64,000 nt of DNA from Gerris lacustris (GCA_951217055.1 OX578279.1:24916173-24980172), one strand, 5' to 3'; positions 43,401-53,389 are shown, counted from the stretch's first letter. A program made the numbers and translations. Notes: generated by a model not told the origin, from the letters alone.

Positions 43401-46400
43401 ATGAGATTGAATTGTGGATTTTGGCGAGAACACTACGGAGAGAGCAAAAGGATCGACCTTTTTCAGCAGTTGAGCGTTCAGCGGCCCAATCAGAAGGTGT
43501 TATCCTAACATCAAAAACTTCTTCATTTCATCTCAATTGTATCCTGCCAGTGATAGCATGTACTGTACTGGAGGAAGAAGCTTTTTAACATTGGAATTAA
43601 TCATGTCATACCTGAGGTCACAATGGTAGAAGACCCGTCTGAATGGATTAGCCCTTATGAACATTCACAAAAATAGCAACGTGTTGAACCCGTCAAATGT
43701 TATTGACAAGTTTGCAAGTGTTCTGCCCAGACAAATGAGATTAAATTAATATGTTTTGTTGGTATTTTAGAGTAACTAGGCTAATAAATCTTGACATATC
43801 ATGACTTTTAATAAAACTTAAAATATTTGTGTTTAGTTTTTTCAGCAATTAGACTAATAAATCTAATTTATTTTATATCATGTACATAGATTGATATTGG
43901 TAAAATAAATTTATTTCTTAATTAAGTGAGAACATAATTTAATTCCTTTTAAACATCAAGTGAAAGGGATCAACACTATAAATATTTTGTAATATCATTA
44001 TGGTCAATACAATCTAAAAACTAGTTCTTTTTATCTTAACCATGTTTGTTTCTGACTTAAGAGTTAGTTATTAAAAATGCTAAAAATTCATAGATTTGCA
44101 ATTAAAAAACCAAAAATTTTCCGGGGGAGGGCCCCCGGACCCCCCTTCCTACGGGGAAAATCCTTACCCCCAGAAGCCCCCCCCAAAATATTATTCTAGA
44201 TCCGCCACTGCTTATATGATTATATGGGTGTATATGAATGTATATGATTTTTTTGTATATTTGTTAAAAAAGAGGGGAATACAAAAAAATGGCTGATAAT
44301 TATTATTATCAATCTATATAATAAAAAAGTTTTGTAAACAAACAAATGTGTCAAATGTTAAATTGTGGGAAGGGTCAAGGCAGCGACCGCTTTTCGACGA
44401 GCTAAGCGAGTAGCCACCTAGTCTTTATGAAAATTGTTTTTGTTATTATTATTATTTAATTACTGTCATTATTATGTTATTAATTAATTCCAAATATTGC
44501 ACTCAGTCACATGTTACGAATGTAAAATTTAAAATGTAAAAACAAAAAAAAATTGTAGTTGTGACTAAAGAAATAAAGAAAAAAAAAAAAACCAAGATAA
44601 ATTGATAAAAAAATGAAACCAAATATATGTATTTGTTCAGACTCCTCTTGCATTTAAAACCCCACATGACTCTTTTCATTTTAAAAAAAAAATTCACTTT
44701 AACCCCTAGTTTTTGAGGGGATGATTTTTAGGGGCTTGCTTTTTGGGTTATTTATTACACATAACATAACGGTTTCAAATGTTTTTTAAAAGGTTACAAA
44801 TTTTGTGTTGGGCACTTTCTTTTAGGGGCTTCCTTTTTAGGGTAATTTTTCTGTGTTTGGGTTATTACACATAACATAACTGATAGGTTTCAAAATTCAT
44901 GAATGAATGAGGATCCTTGTTTTTGCCTACGGACCCTAAAAAGATTACACAAATGTTTCTTTATGTCAGAGTGAGTCGATATTTAGAGTCAGAACACGAC
45001 TGGGAAACAAATTTTACATGCATGAATTCACATTAAAAAAAAATTCAAAAGAATCCTAAAAGAAGAAATTCTACAACAATCCCAAGAAAGCCATAAGAAA
45101 TATGGGGGTGGGGGATAACACAGTTGTGATGTTCTAGACAAAATTTAATAAGTTCAACTTGTTCTTAAATTTTTTCCTCCTAGAATAAAACTAGTAATGT
45201 AGGTTTTCAAATGAATGGTTTTTAATCTAGGATCAGGGATGAAGCAACTATTTGGGCCAACAGTGAGAAAGTTAAGTGCAAGAAATTAATGTAGTAGTAA
45301 TATACCAATGTAAAGCTTGGTAATGTTCATTACTTGCTTACAGCCCATGAAATAAAACAACACTTACCTATCTGAGCTACAAATCCTCCGAGGTTAAAAA
45401 AAAACGAGAAGTACACGCCAGAATAACTGGGAAACATCATAAAATTGAGTGATGACATTAAAAAAACCTTAATAGTCAAAAGATATAAAAACATGTGATT
45501 CTCGACAGCAAATCTGCAGTAGTACAGTTATTACACTTATATTTTTTAAATTAAATAATTAAAAGCATGATATTGTACAATTCACAAGCTGTCTGAGGTT
45601 TTAGTACACATGCTGAACTTAGATTTTCTGTTGTACTGCCCTCTTCATGGGAAGGGACATCTGCACCAATCTGATTCATTTCAACCAAATCAATATTTTA
45701 CATCTCAATGTACCTGACTTCTTAAAAACTCGAAAAAGGTTTAAACCATCTTAATTTAAGGATAAAATAAATAATCATTAAAGTAAGAAATTAACAGACT
45801 AGGTACATTATAAATTCTTTACAGAAAATCAAGTATGCAGGCCTGCATTCTACAATGCTCTTTTTAAAGAAGTTTCATTTCATGTGAAAGGGGTTGTTTC
45901 CCATTGTATTTTCTAAATCAAAAGGCAGATAAAAGGTCCTTGGGGTTGTATTGTCCTCTATTAATCAAGTGTTTAACCTTTATGAATGGGAATAGTAAAC
46001 TGAAAGCATAAAAAAGTCTATATTCTTGAAAAGCGGCTTTTAAGACAATCAAATGATTTTTTAAGTACTTCTTATATTGTTTGTTTCGTGAGCCTCTAAA
46101 CATTGATATACAAGTAACCTTTCAAAAAAACTATAACAAAGCCAATTGACCTTTTATAGTCGTGCCAAATTAAAGCAACCAATCTAATGATATATAAGTT
46201 ACTCTTACATAATTTAAATAATTCGTTTTGCAAGTTTTAAACTTGGCTCGACAAAAACATAAAATAAAGGTATGAAGCAGATACTAATGATTTATATTAT
46301 TTTGACACTTCACAATATACTCAGATAATACACACATTATCTCAGTAATAAACATGTCTAGGCAACATTTAAAGCATTTAAAACAACAAAATATTGGAAT

Positions 46401-49400
46401 TACTAACCTGATTTTTTTCTATGATTCTATTTAACATAATGATAGCTTTACATTTCTGCTCCCATATCATAAGCCAAAAATGACCCGTAGTGCTCCGTAG
46501 TGGCCCTTGTGTCAGAATGTAATGTCTTTTGGCTCTTTCGATCTAAAAGAAAGGTGAAATTACAATAAATAAATCTGTTTATAGTGACCCCTATACTAGG
46601 GTAATAGGTTCGAAACATTGGGATTCACACAATCTCAAACCAGAAGTTCTAGTTATATAACTCTCTGTGACTGATTAGAAAAAGTAACGAGACTTTAAAT
46701 TGCTCCAGTATGATAGATTACAACCCAAAAGCCCCCCTGTAAATGAGGACTAGGACTTGAGACCTGCTGTGTTTAATATATTTAGCAGGTTGGTTGTGTT
46801 TAAGTACTTTCAAGTGGCCACAACTAGAGATGTAAAAAACGGGTTTTTTTTTAACATAAAATGTGTTTTTCTTCATGTTTTTGGCACTTCTTTAGATTGT
46901 TACTCCCCTTATAAAAAAAACAGAGGGGAGTAACAATCTATAGAAGGTATATGGAATGTACTTCTTTAGACTGTTACTCCCCTTATAAAAACAGAAGGGT
47001 GATATTCCTTTGTCCCAAAGTACACTGGACTAAACATCGCTTTGTCTTAATAGTTATTTAATCAAAAACATATATATTCTAAAAAAAAACATAGGGGAGT
47101 AACAATCTAAAGAAGTACCATGTTTTTTTTTCACGAGCATGTTTTTTTTCACCGATGCTAAAGTAGGTATGTTTTTAACATAAAAGGCAGTTACTCATCT
47201 TCAAAATACCTTCAATTAATATTTTACTTTAAAAATACAATGTAAATAAGTCCAATAGTTTTTTTTTAACATTCTAACATAAATATTTTTTATGGAAAAA
47301 AAAAAAAATAAATACTTGTCATAATAATCTCCACCACTAACATAGTCGAATAAATTAACTAATTTTTATTGCCAACTTTTTGATTTTGTACTATAAAAAT
47401 TTACTCAAATTTTATTAATAAGTCAATAATATATACTTGTTTACAATATTTTATTTGATAATAAGATTATATATACTCGTATTATATAATAAATCATACT
47501 ATGTAATTCTATTTGAACTCATTAAACAAACTGGACTTCAAACTATTATGATTTTTTTTTCTTTTTTAAATAAAAGTTAGTTTCACCCTGGCCATCAGTG
47601 GAGGATGAACTGATTAGATTTTCTAACCATTTTACAGATTAAATAATTTAATTCCTATTAACCGGAGCTGTTTCGTCGGGAGGGGAATTATTAATATAAA
47701 ACTAGAAGTGAAAATAAAACAATTCCAATTACCCAGACTGATGAATATTTAATTTCGAGGTTAGATTACAAACATTAACAAAATATAATATTTAAAGGTG
47801 ATAATAACAAAAAATATAATCGAAAGTTACAAAGCTTGCGGACTGTATTTATTAAGGATATTAATTACAAATGATGGGAAATAATATAAATTTGTTCTTG
47901 AATATAAGGTATAAAAAAGGATAGCTTAAATGATAAAAGTACAATACCAGGTAAGTAGATGAAGATATAGGCATAAATTAGGATGGCAGAGATAGGATAA
48001 TTCACAGATATGATACACAAATTGATACACAGATAGATAATGTTTTAAGATATAAAAATATTAAAGATATTAAAGTCAAGATAGATAATCTAAATAAAAA
48101 GGAAAGAAAACATAATGTGATGAGTAAGTGCTATATGAGGTAATACAAAACAATGCCTAGTCAGGTTAACCAACCAGGCAAAAGAGAACATAAAAAAAAT
48201 ATCTTAAATCTAAACAAAGATTAACTAAACCAAATTATAAACAATTACGATAACTGATTATTTTTAACTAACTACAAGATTAAACAGGAGCCAATATCTG
48301 AGGACAATATCATTTCCAAGATATTGTGCAACCGCACTTCATGGAATTTTGTTTCTTATAACAGAGTTTAATAACCATTCTCAATATTTAAGCTCATTAT
48401 ATAATAAAAATTAGTTTAAAAAATGCAACTGAAAAACAAACGTGAAATGTAAAAAAAAAACGAGGGGCTTGGTTTTTTTTTTGTTTTTTTTCATTTACAT
48501 CTGTAGCCACAATCCTCCCCCTACCCAATGTCCATTGAACTGAACTCCTTACTAACCATAATAAGAACCCTTAAGACAAATATGAACAAAATATACCTTT
48601 CACTGCTCGCCTTACAGCTTTGGTTCTCACCTTTACTAAATTTGCATTGATGTAATCAACTTGTCCTTTAGAAAGAACAATTCTGCTATGGTCATAAGGG
48701 CTAACATCTCTATACCTATTTAGATTTTTATTATTATTCTTGGTAGCAGCATGAGTTGTAAAGTCATTTTTCAAGCTGTCGGTCTTTATATCCTGCAAAT
48801 AAAATAAAAAATCAAATAAAAAAAGGGCAACAAGCTATCACCTAAGTAAAATATGTTAAATAGGGGTTTTACACTTGAATACTTTATTGTGACAAAGAAT
48901 ATGTAATGGCAATTATCAGAGTTACAAATTTAATTAATGTTAATTTCAAAAATATTCATTAGTTGTTTTGACGGAGATTTTGTGGTACTTAGAAAAAATC
49001 ATATTGTAAATGAAACACAATAATTTTTAAAAAATCAGTTTATTGTCTACCATAAGAATTTAAAAATACAAATATATAGACCGGTTTCGACTGGTTTAGA
49101 TAAAATAAAAATTAAAACAAAAATTTATACTTTCTAAAACACTGTCATCTTCAGTTGACTGATTTATAAAGACTGCGTTGATTTTCTAATTTAAACTAGG
49201 AACTTAGGGTAATGTGTGGGTGGGGATATAACGGTATAGGGTTTAAACTATACCGTTACTTGTTTAAACCCTATACCGTTATATCCCCACCCACACATTA
49301 CCCTAAGTTCCTAGTTTAAATTAGAAAATCAACGCAGTCTTTATAAATCAGTCAACTGAAGATGACAGTGTTTTAGAAAGTATAAATTTTTGTTTTAATT

Positions 49401-52400
49401 TTTATTTTATCTAAACCAGTCGAAACCGGTCTATATATTTGTATTTTTAAATTCTTATGGTAGACAATAAACTGATTTTTTTAAAAATATTAGTAACTGT
49501 GTAACTTTTTTATTTCCCCTTTAAAAATATTGTGTTTCTTTTCAAAAGTGTCAACAGTTAAAATAAAAAAATATGGATAACTAAACAAAAAAAAAATTGA
49601 AGTGCGTAAAAAACGCAGGCTATGAACCCTGACCTTAAAGGACAGTGAACAGGATGGGCCGTAGTGGGTCGCATCGCAAAAACCCTTGGGATTCAATGAG
49701 CACCAGTGTTATGTTGATATACTTTTAATCGTTATTATTATTTCATATTCCTGTAGGTGCTCTGGCCCCTCACAAATACATTGGGAGCGGTAGAAGGAGC
49801 ACTTATTACACTATAAAGACGCTAGGTACTTTTGACACATCTATCGTTTTCCTTTTAAGTTGGAAGATTGTACTACACTGGCGCAGCACTGATGCAATAG
49901 TATATTGATATGAGGGCCGATTTTTCTTTTTTATAATTGACTTGTCGGCACTTTGGGAAATTTCCCGTCTTCCCGGTGCCTCCATCCGTCCGTCTCTAGA
50001 GTATGCGCACTTTAATAGTTCATTTCATATTATATTCTCCAATTGTTTTGTTTATGTTCACTCTGAAATGTCTTACTTTCATGAATTAAAATATTCTATT
50101 CATAAACTCAACAAAGTTTTTAAGAATGCCAGCCAGGGCAAACAGTTTACAAAGTTAAAAAATCTAAATAGCCCTCATATTTGGGATCCATAAGGCTCAT
50201 AACAATCCTGTATTTTAGTTTTAGTAGTCAATAAAACATTTGTTTGTATACATTTAACTGAATTAGAAACATTAACTGTAAAATTATAGAAAAAAAATTA
50301 TCAAATATATGCTATTGATTGCTTGGGGGAGACTTCCAAGTCTCCCCCAGCAGCCAAAAAGGGAGATTAATTACATCAGCAATGTAATACCGTGCTTGCA
50401 TACTGCAATAATCATTCACACAAATTGTGGAGATTAATTAATAGGTATGTATTCATTTTATAAAAATTGTACAGTTAGTGTTACATAAATGACTACATTT
50501 TATTTTGAAAAAAAAAATTATAATTATTAAATATATCATTTAATTAATCCCCTCCATTGAGTAATTTAGAGACTTAAGTGTCTCTACACTGTTTTTTTTT
50601 TTTTTTTTTTTTTAATATTTACAGTTAATATTTAAAAAAAATTGCTTCATTTATTTTTAAAGAATTTTATTGACCCATGATTGTTTTGTTTACCCATTTG
50701 TTATGATTAAATGTGAGGGCGAAATACAGCTATTCAGAAGATAAAATGTAAATTTTATTTTAGCTTCTAAAAAATACTCAAAGTCCAAATAAGGAACATT
50801 TTTTTATCCCAAAATACTAACCATGATGGAAAAAATAATACCTACTGAAAACTGAAAGTAAAGTAATAGAGACGCCAAAATAGAAATATAAACAATTAGG
50901 GTATAACTATTATTATAGTTATAACATACACCTTTGTCTGTAAAAAATTTCTGCACATGTTGTAATATTTGTACTCAATAAGTACCTGCTTTAACCCTCG
51001 GGTGCACGCGGTCTATACAGAAACGAGGAGGCACGGACCCCTGATAGGACTTAATCTGTTTCATATGCCCACACAACGGGTAAAATAAATATAAACTTGA
51101 AATCATTTTAGCAAAATATTATAAAACATATTTAAATTGGTTTTATTATTTTATTAATTTATAAAATACCGTTGTTTAGCCTCATAGTTTATAAGCACAA
51201 AATTAGTCAGTCTCAATTATAATTTTCATTTTTTTTATCTTTTCTGTGTATTTTTATTATTTTATTTAGTTTATAATTATATAATTCAGGTACCATATTA
51301 ATTTATTTTGTATTATATGCATAAATTTCACTAATATTAGCGTAATACTAAAATTTAAGTGAAAGTGGCGCGGGTACCCTGTCAGGACAATATGGGCACA
51401 GAATTGAAGTATAATCACATACGATATCTAACAGTGATTGATTCTCTTGATAAAAGCAAGAAATGTAGCAAGAAAAATCCCTATTTTCCAATTGCACCCA
51501 CATCTATCTCAATTTTTTTCCAATTGCACCCACATCTATCTCAATTTCACAGTTATATCTCAAATTTAGGTCTCACAGGACCGGGCGTTCCCGAGGGTTG
51601 ATATGGGGAACTATTTTTACAATTCTAGGACTATCTCAGAACCGATTCACTTCTTGTTGGAACACGGGGCTAAAAGTTCCTTACTGTTTTAAAGAGTACA
51701 TGATCTGCATTCCGCATCTTTGTTGTGGAACCAACCTAATATTCATTAGTAGTATACGTCATTAACGTAACTAATCTATAATTTTTTAATTTAACTATAG
51801 GTTAATAAAATTTAACTATAGGTTAATAAAAATTTAACTATAGCCTAGTGGTGATATAAAAAGTATTAAGCTATTAAAATAAACCATTTGAAATGTAACA
51901 TAAATTTAGTCAGTGATGTTAACAAAAGGAGTGAACATTAGTGAATCTATTAACTGACTAGTTCTGATTAAGAGGCAGCATTTTTAAAGTTAAGTATCTT
52001 CAGTCTTCTTGGACAGCAAATATCTCATTTGAGACCCTGATAATGACTGAAATAAACTAGGGGTTCTTTCTGTAAGAGCTTAACTATTAAAACGAACTTA
52101 ATTATTATATGTTATCTGCACAAGAATATTTCTTAGAGTATTCTAGAAGTAATAAAATCATAATCAAAAGTAAGTAATTGAACTAGCAACAACTCATACA
52201 TAAAGAAGAATTATAAAACAATCTTAAGGGATCACATCCCTCTACAACCGCAGTCCTGGTTCAATTCTCCGAGAAACGAGACATGTTACTCATCTAGTAG
52301 TTGTGTAAAGCAGTTGATCTATCAACCTTTTTTTTTTTATCAAGAAATGCTGCTTTGATCAGGAAAATAAAAGAAAAAAAAGAGGAGTCGGATATTCCAT

Positions 52401-53386
52401 AGTCTCAAAGCATGTGCAACAAATTTAGGAATTAAATTACCTAAATATAAAGTTATGCCCAATTGAAGCAATTTGAATAAATTAAGTTCTGCTTGAATGA
52501 TACATATATTTGATAATATAATCTGGATTTTAAATACTTTTTAATGGTGAAAGCACTAATAAAATGAAATAGAGCAACCGTGTGAACATAAATGTGTCAA
52601 GATCCTTTCCCTACTTACATCCTCAATAACAAATTGTATTGCTAGCATAGACCTTTGCACTTTCATTAGCGAATCGAGCTTCTAACTAATAACGTTAATC
52701 TGATCTGTACCAAAAGAAACGATTTAAAGATAAAAGGTTTCTGCTTTATGTAACTAAGACAGTGAGAAAACAGGCACTTCAGCATTTACACTTAACACAT
52801 CAAACCACTGGTAACAAAATAATAATTGCCTAGCACAGATTTTGGCCATGGAGGTTTTAATTATAACTTTATAATACTGATATGATTGGCGTAATATATT
52901 ATTTAGCACAAGGTTTTCATTTTAAGCTTTCATAAGAGTTGACAAAAGATTCTTAATAAAAAAAAATGTTGCGAATAATATGAAATATACACGAAATTAT
53001 TTACAACTTTTAAAATGCAATTTGAATGATGTCCTTTTTAACTGTTATTTCAAAACCATGCCGATAAAAGGCCCTATCTTACCCAACATTTATTTTATTT
53101 CTGTGGTATGGATTAACCAATCATACCTCCCCAGAAGGGTTTAATTAGATTTTCTAAAATAACGAAGTAAATAAACATTAGCATAGTGTAACTATTACAT
53201 CCGTAAAAAGGCAATAAAACAAACGTCATTGCAATTATAAAGCAATTGGATTTGAAGAGGTATCACAATAGGAAGTTGAGAATGAATCACTTTACCTACC
53301 ATAAACAACTTGGCCCACCCTTTTCTGCTGTCTATTTCAGCGAATTCCGCTTTAATATCACTAACGTCTTCCAAATCCGAATTCAT
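31207..53386 (-). CDS. Ptp61F: Ptp61F: ER-anchored non-receptor protein tyrosine phosphatase (PTP1B/TC-PTP family), 8 coding exons
   Basis: The enzyme hydrolyses phosphotyrosine on signalling proteins. In flies the family member acts on JAK/STAT, insulin and Abl-type pathways and binds the SH3 adaptor Dock. Eight exons (53386-53300, 48792-48631, 46542-46408, 39985-39852, 39307-39082, 33523-33353, 33078-32888, 31417-31207) join in phase into 438 aa, with GT-AG at every junction. Visible landmarks: pTyr loop [14 protein letters not shown] (Tyr56), WPD loop with general acid Asp195, P-loop [10 protein letters not shown] (nucleophile Cys229, Arg235), Q-loop Gln275. After these come an acidic Ser/Asp stretch, a PxxP-rich stretch (about 345-369), a charged coil (about 378-405) and a C-terminal hydrophobic segment (about 416-434) ending YNRD, as in tail-anchored ER proteins. 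An in-frame TAA at 53,411-53,413 fixes the first Met. The Q-loop reads QTHDQ where PTP1B has QTADQ. All catalytic residues are intact. Confidence 0.95.
32099..32586. mobile_element. TIR-ended MITE in Ptp61F intron 7, about 488 bp
   Basis: The ends are ACGTTTCCATAATATTT and the inverse with one mismatch cluster (AAATATCATGGAAACGT). Further inverted 'catggaaac' copies lie inside. The left flank is TTACT and the right AATAA, so the target duplication is unresolved. The internal open frame at 32,280-32,570 has no recognisable content. Confidence 0.55.
32888..33078 (-). CDS. Ptp61F: Ptp61F coding exon 7: acidic and proline-rich linker
   Basis: Residues 306-368 and two bases of Pro369. The first half is Glu/Asp/Ser-rich ('[10 protein letters not shown]'). 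The second half holds two proline clusters with PxxP cores ('PPPPPRGES' and '[13 protein letters not shown]'), which suit SH3 binding such as Dock/Nck. The donor is GTAAGT and the acceptor 'tgtttag'. Confidence 0.92.
33353..33523 (-). CDS. Ptp61F: Ptp61F coding exon 6: end of catalytic domain, Q-loop
   Basis: Residues 249-305, with '[23 protein letters not shown]', the conserved C-terminal helix and Q-loop. The donor is chosen as GTAATT at 33,352 because it keeps phase 0 with the next exon. The GTTCCC site 8 nt upstream would break the frame. The exact 3' end is therefore slightly less certain. Confidence 0.88.
34352..34721. mobile_element. Tc1/mariner-pogo-like MITE, 370 bp, TA target
   Basis: It begins CAGTAGTCTTTAAACC and ends with an inverse-type GGATTTACGGGGTTCTACTG, immediately flanked by TA on both sides. 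The CAGTAG(A)ACCCC-type end and inner 'ggactatc...ctccatataatctggac' resemble Tigger/pogo termini. There is no transposase. Confidence 0.6.
37381..37780 (+). mobile_element. AGGGTCC-family element end, plus orientation
   Basis: It starts AGGGTCCATAGGCAAAAAAG followed by 'cggaccctta'. It continues with 'aaatcatccctcaaaaactagggg', 'aaagagtcatgtggg' and 'acaagaggag', all present in inverse orientation at 44,600-44,942. Two C runs of about a dozen bases occur near 37,660 and 37,756. The inner limit is uncertain. A 28-bp-unit relative ('caatttaacaaataggac' on minus) lies at about 37,955. Confidence 0.65.
38170..38463 (-). mobile_element. tRNA-derived SINE, about 290 bp
   Basis: On the minus strand it begins 'accagcgtggccgaggggct', an A box in the style of class II (Ser/Leu) tRNAs, and about 70 nt later has the B box GGTTCGATCC. 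A non-tRNA body follows, ending 'caccacggggctagtaaaatgg'. It is GC-richer than the surrounding intron. No target duplication was established. Confidence 0.65.
39082..39307 (-). CDS. Ptp61F: Ptp61F coding exon 5: WPD loop and P-loop
   Basis: Residues 173-248. It contains '[14 protein letters not shown]' (Asp195) and '[18 protein letters not shown]' (Cys229, Arg235), the defining active-site elements of classical PTPs. The acceptor is 'tttccag' and the donor GTAAGA. Confidence 0.96.
39852..39985 (-). CDS. Ptp61F: Ptp61F coding exon 4
   Basis: Residues 129-172 and two bases of Arg173. 'EKCHLYWP' matches the K-C-x-x-Y-W-P motif of classical PTPs. The remainder is the variable strand region ('[17 protein letters not shown]'). 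The acceptor is 'tttaaag' and the donor GTACTT. Confidence 0.92.
40143..40695. mobile_element. Harbinger-like MITE, 553 bp
   Basis: The ends are AGGCTCAAATACACGAGCAA and TTGCTTATGTATTTGAGCCT, near-exact inverses. The left flank is TTA and the right flank ATA, an imperfect TWA duplication. No coding remains. Confidence 0.7.
40983..41346. mobile_element. Inverted repeat with hammerhead-like motif
   Basis: The arms mirror 'ttttacaggtgtgtgaaa', 'gctttaagccatattaattttgaaac', 'ttattactgga' and 'aaccaat'. The right arm (plus) has CTGATGA (41,242-41,248), a stem GGAC...GTTC and GAAACGTT (41,269-41,276). In the left arm the core is eroded. Confidence 0.6.
41641..41724. repeat. 28-bp minisatellite, three copies
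   Basis: The unit 'tttaacaaatagaacaagtt' plus 8 bases begins at 41,641, 41,669 and 41,697 with few changes. A single inverse relative is at about 37,955. Confidence 0.9.
41738..44210 (+). mobile_element. hAT transposon, 2473 bp, with exact 8-bp target duplication
   Basis: The target duplication CTTATATG occurs at 41,730-41,737 and 44,211-44,218. The terminal inverted repeats begin CAGTGGCGGAT and end ATCCGCCACTG, with subterminal G-rich and C-rich runs ('gggggggcttccgggctgaagcccccccc' wording on the left, mirrored on the right). It lies in Ptp61F intron 3, antisense to the gene. The internal transposase is a pseudogene (next entry). Confidence 0.93.
42060..43749 (+). pseudogene. hAT transposase, ZMYM1/TTF-type, decayed
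   Basis: Fragments lie in family order but different frames: '[13 protein letters not shown]', '[11 protein letters not shown]', '[21 protein letters not shown]' with 'SVEQLTIC', '[18 protein letters not shown]', '[17 protein letters not shown]', a degenerate 'ILPVIACT' stretch, and an intact C-terminus '[15 protein letters not shown]' ending at TAA 43,747-43,749. These match the RNase-H-fold hAT transposases annotated as zinc finger MYM-type 1-like. Multiple stops, frameshifts and a length near 1.7 kb show that it is inactive. Confidence 0.85.
44600..44942 (-). mobile_element. AGGGTCC-family element end, minus orientation
   Basis: Read on the minus strand it starts AGGGTCCGTAGGCAAAAACA and then follows the same order as the copy at 37,381 ('aaaatcatcccctcaaaaactag', 'aaaagagtcatgtgggg', 'gcaagaggagt'). 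The inner boundary is uncertain. It is inverted relative to the 37.4-kb copy. Confidence 0.65.
46408..46542 (-). CDS. Ptp61F: Ptp61F coding exon 3
   Basis: Residues 84-128, in phase on both sides. '[10 protein letters not shown]', '[10 protein letters not shown]' and '[10 protein letters not shown]' are the conserved PTP motifs of the central sheet. The acceptor is 'cttttag' and the donor GTTAGT. Confidence 0.95.
46543..48630 (-). other. Ptp61F intron 2
   Basis: A 2.1-kb intron. A repeat cluster at 46,886-47,119 is listed separately. A relative of the 24.7-kb repeat ('ggttcgaaacattgggattcac') lies near 46,608. No other structure was seen. Confidence 0.85.
46886..47119. repeat. Iterated inverted 'agattgttactcccc' repeats
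   Basis: The block 'acttctttagattgttactcccc' type occurs direct at 46,886 and 46,960 and inverted at 46,922 and 47,092. Between lies a 65-bp segment (46,993-47,058, 'tcccaaagtac' and 'taatagttattt') that recurs inverted at 54,793-54,870. It is probably a small foldback element with internal duplication. Confidence 0.6.
48631..48792 (-). CDS. Ptp61F: Ptp61F coding exon 2: phosphotyrosine recognition loop
   Basis: Residues 30-83, with '[16 protein letters not shown]' and 'DYINANLV'. Tyr56 corresponds to Tyr46 of human PTP1B. An Asn/Lys-rich stretch ('TKNNNKNLN') precedes it. The acceptor is 'ttatttgcag' and the donor GTGAGA. Confidence 0.95.
49030..49486. mobile_element. Near-perfect palindrome, two arms of about 220 bp
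   Basis: Reading outward from a central spacer of about 13 bp (near 49,255), I compared both arms base by base through landmarks ('gtttaaaccctatacc', 'cacacattaccctaag', 'aatcaacgcagtc', 'gatgacagtgtttt', 'ccagtcgaaaccgg', 'tatggtagacaataaactg'). I found no difference. Each arm carries CTGAAGA (49,356-49,362 on the right), a GAC...GTC pair and GAAACCGGT (49,422-49,430), where ACCGGT is self-complementary. Confidence 0.85.
50322..50351. repeat. Short perfect hairpin
   Basis: The stem TGGGGGAGACTT/AAGTCTCCCCCA closes a very short loop at 'cc'. It is an isolated GC-rich stem inside AT-rich intron. No function can be assigned. Confidence 0.7.
50592..50613. repeat. poly(T) run
   Basis: About 22 consecutive T. 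Confidence 0.9.
51488..51550. repeat. 32-bp direct duplication
   Basis: 'ccaattgcacccacatcta' plus 'tctcaattt' occurs twice with a period of 32 bp. Confidence 0.9.
51783..51846. repeat. Short tandem repeat, about 23-bp unit, 2.5 copies
   Basis: 'aatttaactataggttaata' is repeated in tandem with small length changes in the A run. Confidence 0.85.
52222..52320 (+). mobile_element. tRNA-derived SINE relic
   Basis: The B-box-like 'ggttcaattctccgag' is followed by 'acgagacatgttactc' and 'gtagttgtgtaaag', the same order as the relic at 775-862. No clear A box. Confidence 0.4.
53300..53386 (-). CDS. Ptp61F: Ptp61F coding exon 1: start codon
   Basis: Residues 1-29, beginning [10 protein letters not shown] and ending 'KGWAKLFM', comparable to the N-terminal 'W...' helix of PTP1B. 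The donor GTAGGT directly follows the Met29 codon and gives the correct phase. If 53,400-53,411 is in the leader, it contains a minimal upstream frame (ATG, two codons, TAG), which could dampen translation. Confidence 0.85.
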
Positions 53387-53389
53387 TAT

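Larger units (their letters stand above)
39986..46407 (-). other. Ptp61F intron 3
   Basis: A 6.4-kb intron containing a 553-bp MITE, an inverted repeat with a hammerhead-like motif, a 28-bp minisatellite, a hAT element and an AGGGTCC-family end. No exon-like segment was found between these. Confidence 0.85.
48793..53299 (-). other. Ptp61F intron 1
   Basis: A 4.5-kb first intron of the coding region. It holds the perfect palindrome at 49,030-49,486, a short hairpin at 50,322-50,351, poly(T), two short tandem duplications and a SINE relic. The open frame at 51,359-51,601 lies over the tandem duplication and shows no recognisable protein. Confidence 0.85.

Noticed and set aside
43337..43588. 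83-aa plus-strand frame as a host gene
   Set aside because: It lies inside the hAT element and is a frame-shifted piece of the decayed transposase.
37381..44942. One 7.5-kb composite transposon bounded by AGGGTCC ends
   Set aside because: The interval contains two real Ptp61F exons and an independent hAT insertion, so two separate truncated copies are the simpler explanation.
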